DNA of 64,000 bases from NCBI RefSeq assembly GCF_010499455.1, contig NZ_JAAGOH010000002.1, positions 1 to 64,000 on the forward strand, read 5' to 3'. The DNA is from Ideonella livida. GTDB taxonomy: Bacteria; Pseudomonadota; Gammaproteobacteria; Burkholderiales; Burkholderiaceae_C. The position numbers and the translations under genes were made by a program. Position 1 is the stretch's first letter, and each line of letters begins with the position of its first letter. Shown in pieces: positions 1-8,287 of this stretch. The notes under the pieces are model-generated. The model was given only the letters and a program-made list of their open reading frames with translations, searched no databases and was not told the origin of the DNA.

Positions 1-2264
1 CCGGGCGGCGCCGCGGGCTCCAGGCGCAGCTGCCCGCGGACCTGCAGGCGGTGCATCGGGTCGTCCCACAAGGCCAGCCAGTCGCCGCTGCGCGCGCTCA
101 GGCTCAGGCGCAGCTCGGCATGCAGCCCGGGCGCCTGGCTTGCCGGGGGGCGGTCCAACCCGCCGGAGATCGCCGCCAGGCTGGCGGCCAGGGCGCCGCG
201 GGCCGGCAAGTCGGCGGCGGTCAGGCGCTCCAGCATGTCCACCGGCAGCCGCACCGGAGCATGGCGCCGCCACGGCCGCCGCAGTGGCGGACGTCCCGGC
301 TGGGGCTGGGCCAGCAACGGCGGGCCGGGGTGGCCCAGCTCGAGGCGCAGACGCGGCAGGTCAGGGTTGGCCAGGGCGCGCTCGGCCAGTGCAGTGATGG
401 TCCACAGCGGGTTGCAGCCCAAAGCGGTGGGCAGGATGGCCCCGTCAACCACCAGCAGGTTGCGGTAATGGCGCTCGGCCTCGCGCTCCGGGGCCACCGC
501 CTCCTCCTGCCGCCAGACACGGCCCAGGGAGTCGACCACCCCCTGCCGGGGGTCGTCCCCCATGGGGCAGCCTCCCAGGGGGTGGACGGTGGTGATCAGC
601 GGGCGGGGCTTCCAGCCCTCCATCAGATCCAGGACCGGCTGCGGCAAGGCTTGCCACAGGGGGCTGGGCACCCAGCGGCCACCGGCCTGGCGACTGGCGG
701 CCGGCAGCACCCGGGCCTGCTCGCGGTAGGTGGGCAGGTCTTGTGGGTCTTCCCAGAACGGCACGCTGGCGTCACGGTCGGGCTGCCACAGCAGGCGGCC
801 CTGGGCCCCGTCGTGGCCCATGGTCAACAGCACCTGCGTGCGCTGGGGCAGGCTGGCGGCAGGATCCAGGTGGCCACCGGTCGGGTGCAGCCAATGGCCG
901 GCGGACAGGGGCTCGCGCTGCAGGTCGCGGGGCGGCTCCGGCAGCAGGCCGTCCATGGTCTGCACCAGCCGGGTGGCCGCCAGCAGTTCGGCAAACAGCC
1001 GCCCGATGGCGCCCGGCACGGCCCCCTCTTCCACCAGCAGACGCCGCTCCAGCGGACGCCCCGGCTGTCGCAGGTCGGCCGCCAGGGTGATGGTCGGCCC
1101 GACCGGGCCGACCCCCGCCCCCGCGGTGGATCGCTGCCAGGTGTCGGCCCCCAGGCCCACCGCCTGCACCGGCACCGGCTCGTCGGCGCTGAAGCTGAGG
1201 CTGTCGCCGTTGGCCGACACCCGGGTCCCCAGGGCCGGCGACAGCCAGAAGCGCCCCTGCGCCCGCGCCTGGGAGCGTTGCAGCAGCTCGGTGCTGCCCA
1301 GCGCCCCGGCCCCCACCACCACCAAGCGGGCCAGCAGGTCAACACCCGCGCCGCCGTCCGCGGCCAGGGTGGCGGCCTCGGCCTCACTGCGGTAGTGGCC
1401 CACCCGGTCGGTGGGCATCACCCGCAGGCGCCAACGCGGTGCCTGCGCGGGCCGCCGGCCCAGGCCCAGGGCGCCGGCTTCGGGTTGCAGGGTGTAGACC
1501 GTGGCGCCGGTGAAGAGTTGCGCCCCCTGGGCCACGGCACGGCGCAGATAGGTGTCGCGCAAGGTGAGCTTGGCACCGGGCACGTTGCAACCAGCCGCAC
1601 AGTCGCCACACTGGGTACATCGTTCAGGATTGACGGTGAAGTTCACCGGCGCAACTTGGACAACGGCGGGCAGACCCCGGGCCAGGCGGCGCAGCGCGGC
1701 GGCCTTGGGCAGGCGGTCCAGCCCCGGCAGGTCGGCGGCACTGTGGCTGCCCAGCTCGGCGGCGGCCCGGGCAAAGTGCTCGTCCAGGGCGCGCAGGTCC
1801 TGCCGCAGTTCATCGGGCCATGCAGCCTGGGCCAAGACCTCGTCCTCCGGACGCATCAGCACGCCGGCATTGACCAGGCTGCCCCCCCCCAGACCGTTGC
1901 CGGTCAGGGCCGCCATGCCCGGGCCGACCCGCAGCTCATACAGGCCGGCAGGGTTGCCCAGCACCCCCCGTCCTTCGGGAAGGGGGCCACGCAGGGCCGG
2001 CAGGGCCAGGCCCGCGTCCTCGGGAAAGTCGCCGGGACGCAGCTCGCCGCCACGCTCCAGCACCGTCACCTGCCAGCCCATGGCGGCCAGCCGCAGCGCC
2101 GCCACCGAGGCGCCATAGCCCGAGCCGATCACCACCGCATCGGCCTGCAGCGGCGCCTGGGTGCCGCTGCGCCGGACACGGTCCTGCCAACGCTCAGACA
2201 ACAGCGCCGCCTGCGGCGGCTCATCCTGGGGAGGGGGCACCTCCGATCCGGTCGCTCCGTTCAT
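1..2264 (-). CDS. GMC-family FAD oxidoreductase with four-Cys motif (3' end outside window)
   Basis: This is a flavoprotein of the glucose-methanol-choline oxidoreductase family, closest in look to the cholesterol-oxidase-like branch that oxidises alcohol groups with FAD. The frame stays open from ATG 2264 to the window edge, giving 754 visible residues and no stop, so the C-terminus is missing. A dinucleotide-binding motif (VVIGSGYGAS) lies near residue 45, a four-cysteine motif CTQCGDCAAGC near 216-226, and the GMC C-terminal signature HPLGGCPMG near 561. The region after about residue 620 is not recognised. The start has a good ribosome site (GGGAGAAG) and lies 41 nt inside the end of the upstream histidine kinase gene, which suggests translational coupling. 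The cysteine motif resembles an Fe-S or metal site; whether it binds a cluster is inference. Substrate unknown. Confidence 0.85.
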   Translation of the reverse strand, partial: MNGATGSEVPPPQDEPPQAALLSERWQDRVRRSGTQAPLQADAVVIGSGYGASVAALRLAAMGWQVTVLERGGELRPGDFPEDAGLALPALRGPLPEGRGVLGNPAGLYELRVGPGMAALTGNGLGGGSLVNAGVLMRPEDEVLAQAAWPDELRQDLRALDEHFARAAAELGSHSAADLPGLDRLPKAAALRRLARGLPAVVQVAPVNFTVNPERCTQCGDCAAGCNVPGAKLTLRDTYLRRAVAQGAQLFTGATVYTLQPEAGALGLGRRPAQAPRWRLRVMPTDRVGHYRSEAEAATLAADGGAGVDLLARLVVVGAGALGSTELLQRSQARAQGRFWLSPALGTRVSANGDSLSFSADEPVPVQAVGLGADTWQRSTAGAGVGPVGPTITLAADLRQPGRPLERRLLVEEGAVPGAIGRLFAELLAATRLVQTMDGLLPEPPRDLQREPLSAGHWLHPTGGHLDPAASLPQRTQVLLTMGHDGAQGRLLWQPDRDASVPFWEDPQDLPTYREQARVLPAASRQAGGRWVPSPLWQALPQPVLDLMEGWKPRPLITTVHPLGGCPMGDDPRQGVVDSLGRVWRQEEAVAPEREAERHYRNLLVVDGAILPTALGCNPLWTITALAERALANPDLPRLRLELGHPGPPLLAQPQPGRPPLRRPWRRHAPVRLPVDMLERLTAADLPARGALAASLAAISGGLDRPPASQAPGLHAELRLSLSARSGDWLALWDDPMHRLQVRGQLRLEPAAPP

Positions 2265-4029
2265 CTTCTTCTCCCTTGTCCAGCATCGTCTTCAGCACCA
2301 TCAGCAGTGCCGGTGTGGACACCGGCTTCTGCAGAAAGAACACGTCCTCCGGCACCTCTTCAGCGCTCAGCGACTCGCCGCTGACCAGCACTGCCGGCAG
2401 GTCTGGCCAGCGTTCACGCAGGCGGGCGATCACGGTCAGGCCATCGGGTCCGGGCTCCAGCCGCTGGTCGCTCAGCACCAGGTCTGGGGCTTGGTGGGCC
2501 GGATCGCAGCGCGCCAGCAGATCGGCCAGGCAGCCGGCATCACAGACCTGGCAGCCCTGGCCCTTGAGCCACAGCACCAGGGCTTCGCGGACCTTGACGT
2601 CGTCCTCGACCACCAGCAACCGTCGACCGGTCAGGGCCGGCTGCTCGGGGGAGGCGGGCTGCGGCACCTCGGCCACCAACGCGCCGTCTAGGGCGCGCTG
2701 CAACGACACCGTGATGCGCGTGCCGCCGGGACAGCTAGAGGTCAAGGCCAGCGTGCCGTCCATCAGACCCACCATCTGCTGCGCCACGGCCAGGCCCAGC
2801 CCCACACCGTCCACGCCGGACCGCTTGGCCTCCTGGCCCCGGAAGAAGGGGTCGCACACCAGCTTCTGATCGGCCTGCGAAATGCCGATGCCCGTGTCAC
2901 GCACCAGGATGTGGACCCTCTGCTCGTCACCCCAGGCCCGCACCTCCACCTCCCCCTGCGGGGTGTACTTGATGGCGTTGTCCACCAGGTTGCGCACCGC
3001 ACGGTCCAGCAGCCCGGCATCGGCCCAGACCACCAGATGCGGCTCGCAGGACACCTGCAGCGCCAGGCCCTTGGCCGCGCAGCGCGGCGCATTGCTGTCC
3101 TCGATGCTGCGCAGCAGGGCCGAGACGCCCACCCGGGTGAGCTGCGGCGCGACCGCACCGGCGTCCAGCCGCGCCTGGTCGAAAAGACCACGGAACATGG
3201 CCGCCACCGTGCCGGCCGTCGTCTCCAGCCGCCGGGTGGTCTGCTCCACCGCCTCGGGGGTGCGTTGGTCCTTGAGCACCCCCACCAGCAGCATCAGCGC
3301 ATGCACCGGCTGCAACAGGTCATGGCTGGCAGCGGCCAGAAAGCGCGACCGCGCCTGCTGGGCCTGCTCGGTGTCCTGCAGGGCTTGGGTGAGTTCACCC
3401 ACCAGCACCTCGTTGGCATAGCGGATCTTGACCGACTCCTCGAACATGGTGGCCAGGCGCTGCGCAAAGCGGACCAGCACCATGCTGGCCGCCAGCAGCA
3501 GCAGCGTCATGGGCAGGGCGATCTCCCAGTGCGCGCTGAGGATCCAGCCCGCGGCAATCAGCGAGAAGCTGATGCCCACATAGGCTTGGTAGGCCCGCCA
3601 GTACAGGCCCAGGATGAGGGCGCCCGCCACCACCCAGCACACCTGCACCGTGGTGCACAAGGCCCGCAGTTCGGCATCAAGCTGCGGCATGAACATCGGC
3701 GCGGGCATGCCCACCACCAGTGCCAGTGCCACGGTGGAGTAGGTCACCCAGCGCTCATCGCGCTCGTTGTGGGTGTCGCGCCGGGCCAGCCGCCGCACCA
3801 CCCAGCCGCGCACGGCAAAGCCCACCCCCAGCAACATCAGCCACAGGGCAAAACGGCCCACCCCCACCGACGGGGCCACCAGCAGCCCCAGAAAGGTCGC
3901 CGCCAAGGCCGCGGACGTCGTCCCCATGCGGCTCTGCACGATGAACATGCGCAGGCGGGTCTCCCGCAGACGCTCCTGTGCCACAGCAGGGATGTGGACC
4001 CTGCGCAAAATCTCCTGGACCATGCCCAT
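2221..4029 (-). CDS. Hybrid sensor histidine kinase/response regulator
   Basis: Membrane sensor kinase with a fused receiver domain. About six hydrophobic segments fill the first 190 residues. An H-box follows (ASHDLLQPVHAL, phospho-acceptor His about residue 236), then an N-box (LVDNAIKYTP), G-boxes (DTGIGIS, GVGLGLAVAQQ), and a C-terminal receiver with acidic pocket (VVEDD), phospho-acceptor Asp (LVLSDQRL) and conserved Lys (FLQKPVS). There is no periplasmic sensor domain of note, so the signal may be membrane-borne. The start is uncertain: ATG 4029 is taken, with an in-frame ATG at 4023 and a weak GTG at 4065. Its 3' end overlaps the GMC gene, so kinase and flavoenzyme are probably co-expressed. 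No separate DNA-binding response regulator is adjacent, so its output partner is not known. Confidence 0.88.
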   Translation of the reverse strand: MGMVQEILRRVHIPAVAQERLRETRLRMFIVQSRMGTTSAALAATFLGLLVAPSVGVGRFALWLMLLGVGFAVRGWVVRRLARRDTHNERDERWVTYSTVALALVVGMPAPMFMPQLDAELRALCTTVQVCWVVAGALILGLYWRAYQAYVGISFSLIAAGWILSAHWEIALPMTLLLLAASMVLVRFAQRLATMFEESVKIRYANEVLVGELTQALQDTEQAQQARSRFLAAASHDLLQPVHALMLLVGVLKDQRTPEAVEQTTRRLETTAGTVAAMFRGLFDQARLDAGAVAPQLTRVGVSALLRSIEDSNAPRCAAKGLALQVSCEPHLVVWADAGLLDRAVRNLVDNAIKYTPQGEVEVRAWGDEQRVHILVRDTGIGISQADQKLVCDPFFRGQEAKRSGVDGVGLGLAVAQQMVGLMDGTLALTSSCPGGTRITVSLQRALDGALVAEVPQPASPEQPALTGRRLLVVEDDVKVREALVLWLKGQGCQVCDAGCLADLLARCDPAHQAPDLVLSDQRLEPGPDGLTVIARLRERWPDLPAVLVSGESLSAEEVPEDVFFLQKPVSTPALLMVLKTMLDKGEEDERSDRIGGAPSPG

Positions 4030-4094
4030 CCTGTTCTGATGCCCTGCCCCAACCGGTGCGACCACCCCTTGGCAGGCGGCCTCTTTGTATCAAA

Positions 4095-4115
4095 GTGTCA
4101 GGTCAAGGTGTCAGG
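4095..4115. repeat. Short direct repeat GTGTCAGG x2
   Basis: Two copies of GTGTCAGG start 13 bp apart (4095-4102 and 4108-4115), about 70 bp upstream of the histidine kinase start on the minus strand. The spacing, a little over one helical turn, would suit a regulator binding site, but no regulator can be named. Confidence 0.3.
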
Positions 4116-4288
4116 ATAGGGGGTTTGGCCGGCACCGGCCAGCACTGTGCCGTCTCCGCCAAAGTGAGGAGGCGCCGGGCGCACACAAGATTTAACGTAT
4201 GGCCCATCAAGCAAAGGGCCGATCGAACCGTGGTTCACCCCCCAGGCCCTTGCTGGACGCTGTCATCCGCCACTTGAGGCGAGCATTT

Positions 4289-4392
4289 GCGGCAGGCAGG
4301 GAGCCAGGGCACCACCACAGAGTGCCGAGTCTGCCGCAGGAGAAGGCACCAGGCCCAAGACCTGGTCCAGGGGCCACCCGCCGGGTGGCCCC
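4289..4392. other. Multi-hairpin structured element (candidate leader RNA or sRNA)
   Basis: Within the 487 bp gene-free stretch 4066-4552, four helices can be drawn in 104 nt. An outer stem GCGGCAG/CTGCCGC (4289-4295 with 4331-4337) encloses GGCAC/GTGCC (4308-4312 with 4322-4326). Then come ACCAGG/CCTGGT (4348-4353 with 4361-4366) and a perfect 10-bp hairpin GGGGCCACCC/GGGTGGCCCC (4370-4392, loop GCC). It lies 160 nt upstream of the DUF2459 gene (plus) and about 260 nt upstream of the histidine kinase (minus), so either strand could carry it. It matches no riboswitch class I recognise (cobalamin, SAH, SRP and RNase P RNAs were considered). The rest of the gap shows nothing coding. Confidence 0.35.
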
Positions 4393-4552
4393 GTTCTCTC
4401 CCCACCATCCACGCCCGCCACGCGCCATTTCACAGCGCCCCCGGCACCGCGCCGCGGGCTTGCACCGACAATCCGGGCACCGTATGTCCGCCGCGGCCTG
4501 CCGTTCGCCGCCAGGCCGCGCGCACCTCCCCTCCCCTTAAACGCTGTTCCCC

Positions 4553-5326
4553 GTGTCCGCCCTCATCCTTCCGCGGCTTGCCCGCACCCTTTGGCGCGGC
4601 GCCTGGCCCCTGTTGTGCCTGTGGCTGCTGCCGGGCTGCGCCACCCGCCTGTCTGCCCCCCCCGCCCCCCCGGCGCCCGCCCCGGCCACCGTGCAGGTCT
4701 ATGTCCAGCAAGATGGCTGGCACACCAGCCTGGTGCTGCCCGCTGCGCTCGTGCGCGCCCACACCCGCTTCCTGGACGAGGAGCCCGAGACGGTCAGCCA
4801 CATGGGCTTCGGCTGGGGCGACCGCCTGTTCTTCACCGGCCAGGGCGAGGGCTGGCAAGGTGCGCTGCGCGCGGTCTTCGCCTCCCAGGGGCCAGCCTTG
4901 CAGGCATTGCCCTATGGACGCCCCCCCCGCAGCGGCCAACCCGCAGGCCGCGAGGTGGTGGCCTTGTCAGTCAGCCCGGCGCAGGCCCGGCGGCTGGTGG
5001 ACTTTGTGCAGGACACCCTGGCCCCGCCCGAGGGGGCCACGGCCCAGGACCTGATGGGTCTGCAACCTGGCAACGGCCGCTTTTATGCCGCCCAAGGCCG
5101 CTACGGCCTGCTGAGCAACTGCAACGTCTGGGTGGGCGAAGCCCTGGCGAGTGCCGGTCTGCCCGTGCGCACCCGCCCGTACAGCCTGACCGCCGAAGGT
5201 CTGATGGCCCAGGCCCGGCGCTGGGCCCTGGAGTCGGCGCCGGACACCGGCCCGGCCGGGCCCGCCCTCGCCCCCCACGACACCTTGGCGGCCCCCCTGG
5301 CTGCCGCCCCCACTCCGTCTCCCTAG
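4553..5326 (+). CDS. DUF2459 (TIGR02117-type) lipoprotein
   Basis: 257-residue predicted lipoprotein of the DUF2459/TIGR02117 family, a conserved family of unknown function first noted near urease genes. A hydrophobic N-terminus ends in a lipobox (LLPGC, Cys about 29), followed by a Pro/Ala-rich linker and the family core with the GWHTSLVLP motif and the GWGDRLFF segment. The start is a GTG at 4553. The C-terminal 25 residues are low-complexity Ala/Pro. No urease genes are present here, so the family's old name says nothing about its job. The next gene begins 200 bp downstream and has its own ribosome site. Confidence 0.8.
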   Translation: MSALILPRLARTLWRGAWPLLCLWLLPGCATRLSAPPAPPAPAPATVQVYVQQDGWHTSLVLPAALVRAHTRFLDEEPETVSHMGFGWGDRLFFTGQGEGWQGALRAVFASQGPALQALPYGRPPRSGQPAGREVVALSVSPAQARRLVDFVQDTLAPPEGATAQDLMGLQPGNGRFYAAQGRYGLLSNCNVWVGEALASAGLPVRTRPYSLTAEGLMAQARRWALESAPDTGPAGPALAPHDTLAAPLAAAPTPSP

Positions 5327-5526
5327 TCCCGACGCAGTGGTGGCCGACCTCCACCACTTGGTGGACCCCGCCGCCCGCACACCTCCCCAGATCTGATGAG
5401 GCGCCTCACCGGCGCCCGGGATATCTTCCCGATGTCACCTGGCCCGGCACCGCGGGTCCAGGCGCCGGTCTTCAAGACGCTGGCGGTCCCGGGCCTGCAC
5501 GCCCGGGCCAGAGGGGGGAACACACC

Positions 5527-6501
5527 ATGGACCTGGTCAACAAACCGGGCAGAGCGGCCACGGGCACGTTCGCAGAGTCGGAAGAGGCGGCCTGGCAATC
5601 CTTGCTGGGCCATTGGTGGGTCATCCTGCAGGGCTTTGCCCAGGCGGGCGGCCCGCAGCCGGCGCAGTACCGGCTGCTGCAGGACACCCTGGGCCAGCTG
5701 CACCAGGCGAGGTTGACCGGGCGCCTGTCCAGCCAGGAGCTGGACGGCCTACGGCGCAGCCTGGGCGAGGCCATGGGCGAGCACACCCTGCAAGGTCGGG
5801 CCTGGCTCAAGCCCCAAGGGCCAGGGGGCGACTACCGCCTGATGGACGACCTGTACCTGCAGCGCATCAGCGCCCTGCCCCAGCTGGCCGCCTGGGACCG
5901 CTTCCTGCTCGACCAGCCCTGCGTGCGCGCACTGCAGCAGCGCAAGGCGCACTTCAAGCAAACGGTGCACGAGCTGTGTGTCAGCGGCGGCCACCGGCCC
6001 CTGAAGGTGCTCAACGTCGGCTGCGGCCCCTGCCGCGAGGTGTTCGAGTACCTGGAGGAGCAGGCCGGCACCCCGGTGCAGTTCGTCTGCGTGGACCAGA
6101 ACCCCCACGCCCTGGCCCATGCCCGCCAGCTGTGCCGCCCCCATGCCGGCCGGGTCCAGTTCATGCTCGCCAATGCCCTGCGCATGCGGCTGCATGAACG
6201 TTTTGACTTGGTGTGGTGCGCCGGTTTGGCGGAGACCCTGGACGACCGGGGCCTGGCCGCCCTGCTGGCCCGGCTGGTCGACCTGGCGGAGCCACGGGCC
6301 GGCCAGGTGGTGCTGGGCAACACCGCCTCAGGCCACCCCTCACAGGCCTACCTGGCCTTTTGCGACTGGTCCATGCAGCTGCGCACCCCGGAACAGCTTC
6401 GCGACCTGGCCCGGGTGTGCGGCATCCCCTTCCACGCCACGGCCGTGGAGACCGACCCAACCGGCGTGCACCACTGGCTGCGGCTGGCGGTCGGCCTGTA
6501 G
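5527..6501 (+). CDS. Class I SAM-dependent methyltransferase (PhcB-like/extracellular-factor type)
   Basis: 324-residue methyltransferase. The N-terminal half is helical and charged; the SAM-binding motif I (VLNVGCGPCREVFEYL) is near residue 165, followed by the acidic VCVDQNP. The C-terminal pattern (WCAGLAETLDDRGL, GNTASGHPSQAY, a D-W pair and a closing TGVHHWL) resembles enzymes annotated as extracellular-factor or 3-hydroxypalmitate methyl ester biosynthesis proteins, relatives of Ralstonia PhcB. That would make a fatty-acid methyl ester signal, but without phcSRQ neighbours this stays a suggestion. ATG 5527 was chosen because GAGGGGGG sits just upstream; the open frame further upstream reads like shadow of the DUF2459 gene. 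Confidence 0.75.
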   Translation: MDLVNKPGRAATGTFAESEEAAWQSLLGHWWVILQGFAQAGGPQPAQYRLLQDTLGQLHQARLTGRLSSQELDGLRRSLGEAMGEHTLQGRAWLKPQGPGGDYRLMDDLYLQRISALPQLAAWDRFLLDQPCVRALQQRKAHFKQTVHELCVSGGHRPLKVLNVGCGPCREVFEYLEEQAGTPVQFVCVDQNPHALAHARQLCRPHAGRVQFMLANALRMRLHERFDLVWCAGLAETLDDRGLAALLARLVDLAEPRAGQVVLGNTASGHPSQAYLAFCDWSMQLRTPEQLRDLARVCGIPFHATAVETDPTGVHHWLRLAVGL

Positions 6502-6707
6502 GAGGAGCCGGGCCCCGGGCCTACCCCACCAGGGCGTGGTCAGCCAGCAGCGGCTGCGGGGCAGGCGCCCGACAGGGCCCCACCCGGTCTCCACTGGCCA
6601 CCGATTACGGCCTGCCCGCCGACGCCATCTCGGTCGAAGTCGAGCCGGAAGGTGTGGCCTATTCTTGAGGCTGCGTTTGGAGATCGCGGCTCGACAAGCA
6701 AGCGACC

Positions 6708-7622
6708 TCAGCCCCTCAACTGCCCGCGCAGCTTGACACCAAGCTCCGGGCGGTCCTTGAACGGATCGCTGGGGTTGCGGCCCAGCATGATGTCCTCCAA
6801 CCGATTCTGCACGCCGCCCAGGGCTTGAGGGTGGCTGAAGACGTAGAACTGACGGTCGCGCACGGCGTTGAACACGCGCTGCATCACCTCGGCGGCGGTG
6901 ACTTTGCCGCTGGTCACCGCCTTGTCACTCATCGCCTGGGCGATGAGCTGGCTCCGGGTGGGCTTGACGCCCTCGCGCATGTCGGCCGGGCGGTTGCGGT
7001 GGCTTTGGTGGATGCCGGTGGGCACGAAATAGGGGCAGAGCACGCTGGCGTGAACCTGGTCAGTGACCAGGGCCAGGTCTTGGTGCAGCGTTTCGCTCAG
7101 GGCCACCACGGCGTGCTTGGTGACGTTGTACACACCCATGTTGGGTGCGTTCACCAGGCCGGCCATGCTGGCGGTGTTGACGATGTGGCCCTCAAAGCTC
7201 GGGTCGGCCTGGGCGGCGGCCAGCATGAGGGGGGTGAACACGCGCACGCCGTGGGCCACGCCCATGAGGTTGACCCCCACCACCCATTCCCAGTCCTTCT
7301 GGGTGTGCTCCCAGATCAGGCCACCGGCGCCCACACCCGCGTTGTTGAACACCAGATGCGGCACGCCAAAGGTGGCCACTGTGGCGTCCGCCAGGGCCTG
7401 CACCTGCTCGGCCTTGGCCACATCCAACCGGAAGGGCAGCACGCCCGCGCCGTGGGCGGAGGCCAGGGGGCGGATCTCCGCAGTGGCGGCTTCCAGGGCA
7501 TCGGCCTGCACGTCGGCCATCACCACGTTCATGCCCAGGCCGGCGGCAAGGCGCGCGGCCTCCAGGCCAAAACCCGAGCCGGCACCGGTCAGCACGGCGG
7601 TACGTCCTTGGAAGGTGTTCAT
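6708..7622 (-). CDS. SDR family NAD(P)-dependent oxidoreductase
   Basis: 304-residue classical short-chain dehydrogenase. It has the cofactor motif TGAGSGFG near residue 13, NNAG near 92, and an active-site Tyr-x3-Lys (YNVTK) preceded by the Ser in NTASMAG. ATG 7622 has AGGAGA seven bases upstream, so the two extra upstream codons (TTG start) are not used. A 65-bp gap separates it from the acetyltransferase upstream. It is the last gene of the long minus-strand fatty-acid block. Substrate is unknown; a role in hydroxyacyl or alcohol oxidation is inferred from context only. Confidence 0.88.
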   Translation of the reverse strand: MNTFQGRTAVLTGAGSGFGLEAARLAAGLGMNVVMADVQADALEAATAEIRPLASAHGAGVLPFRLDVAKAEQVQALADATVATFGVPHLVFNNAGVGAGGLIWEHTQKDWEWVVGVNLMGVAHGVRVFTPLMLAAAQADPSFEGHIVNTASMAGLVNAPNMGVYNVTKHAVVALSETLHQDLALVTDQVHASVLCPYFVPTGIHQSHRNRPADMREGVKPTRSQLIAQAMSDKAVTSGKVTAAEVMQRVFNAVRDRQFYVFSHPQALGGVQNRLEDIMLGRNPSDPFKDRPELGVKLRGQLRG

Positions 7623-7687
7623 GGGCAAGTCTCCTGTGGATTCACGGTCGCTTTAAAAAATGCACCCACAGGAGACAACCCGGCGGC

Positions 7688-8221
7688 TCAAGCCCCAAGC
7701 TGGGCCGGACGCAGCATCTCGATGTGGGGGATGTTGTCTTCCAGATACGGCTCGCCCACGCTGGCGTAGCCAAAGGCGCCATAAAAGGCTGCCAGGTGCG
7801 CCTGGGCGCTGATGCGGTTGGGCTGGGCGGGGTAGGCGCCGGCATCACAGCGCTGCAAGGCCTGGGCGATCAGCACCCGGCCCAGGCCCTGGCCGCGCAA
7901 CGCGGGGTGGTTGACCACGCGGCCGATGCTGGGCTCGTCAAACTTGACGCCAGCGTCCACCACGCGCAGGTAGGCCACGGCCTCGCCCGCCGGCAGCTCG
8001 CCCCAAGGCTCGGCCAAACGGCCCAGCAGGTGCCAGCTTTGGCGGTCCAGGCCGTCGGGGTCTTGGTAAGGGCCTTGTTCCAGGATGAAGACGCGGCAGC
8101 GCAGGGCGAGCGCGTCGTAGAGGTCATCGAGGCTGAGCTGGGCAAAGCGGGCCCAGGTCCAGGACAGCACGGGTGTCGGCGCAGCCACGCCGGGTGAGGA
8201 AGGTGAGGAAGAGGCATTCAT
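7688..8221 (-). CDS. ElaA-like GNAT family N-acetyltransferase
   Basis: 177-residue acetyltransferase of the ElaA branch of the GNAT fold. Family landmarks are an R-x-x-VF-x-x-EQ stretch (LRCRVFILEQGPY), DGLD followed by the HL pair, the acetyl-CoA loop (NHPALRGQGLGRVLI), and the C-terminal AQAHLAAFYGAFGY ... YLEDNIPHIEM. The N-terminal 18 residues are Ser/Pro-rich and may not be conserved. ATG 8221 is preceded by AGGTAGG. The natural substrate of ElaA proteins is not established. Confidence 0.85.
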   Translation of the reverse strand: MNASSSPSSPGVAAPTPVLSWTWARFAQLSLDDLYDALALRCRVFILEQGPYQDPDGLDRQSWHLLGRLAEPWGELPAGEAVAYLRVVDAGVKFDEPSIGRVVNHPALRGQGLGRVLIAQALQRCDAGAYPAQPNRISAQAHLAAFYGAFGYASVGEPYLEDNIPHIEMLRPAQLGA

Positions 8222-8287
8222 GGGGCAAGCCTACCTGGGGTGGGCACCGCTTCGGGCCTTGCACGCACCCACCCTCCCCCGGCGGGC

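Noticed and set aside
51-2384. A 777-codon plus-strand frame opposite the GMC gene
   Set aside because: The minus strand encodes a continuous GMC protein with all family motifs; the plus frame is low-complexity Gln/Arg/Gly.
6502-6707. A short plus-strand frame ending near 6668 whose tail (DYGLPADAISVEVEPEGVAYS) looks protein-like
   Set aside because: No start codon with a ribosome site after the methyltransferase stop, and most of the frame overlaps that gene; could be a gene remnant but cannot be supported.
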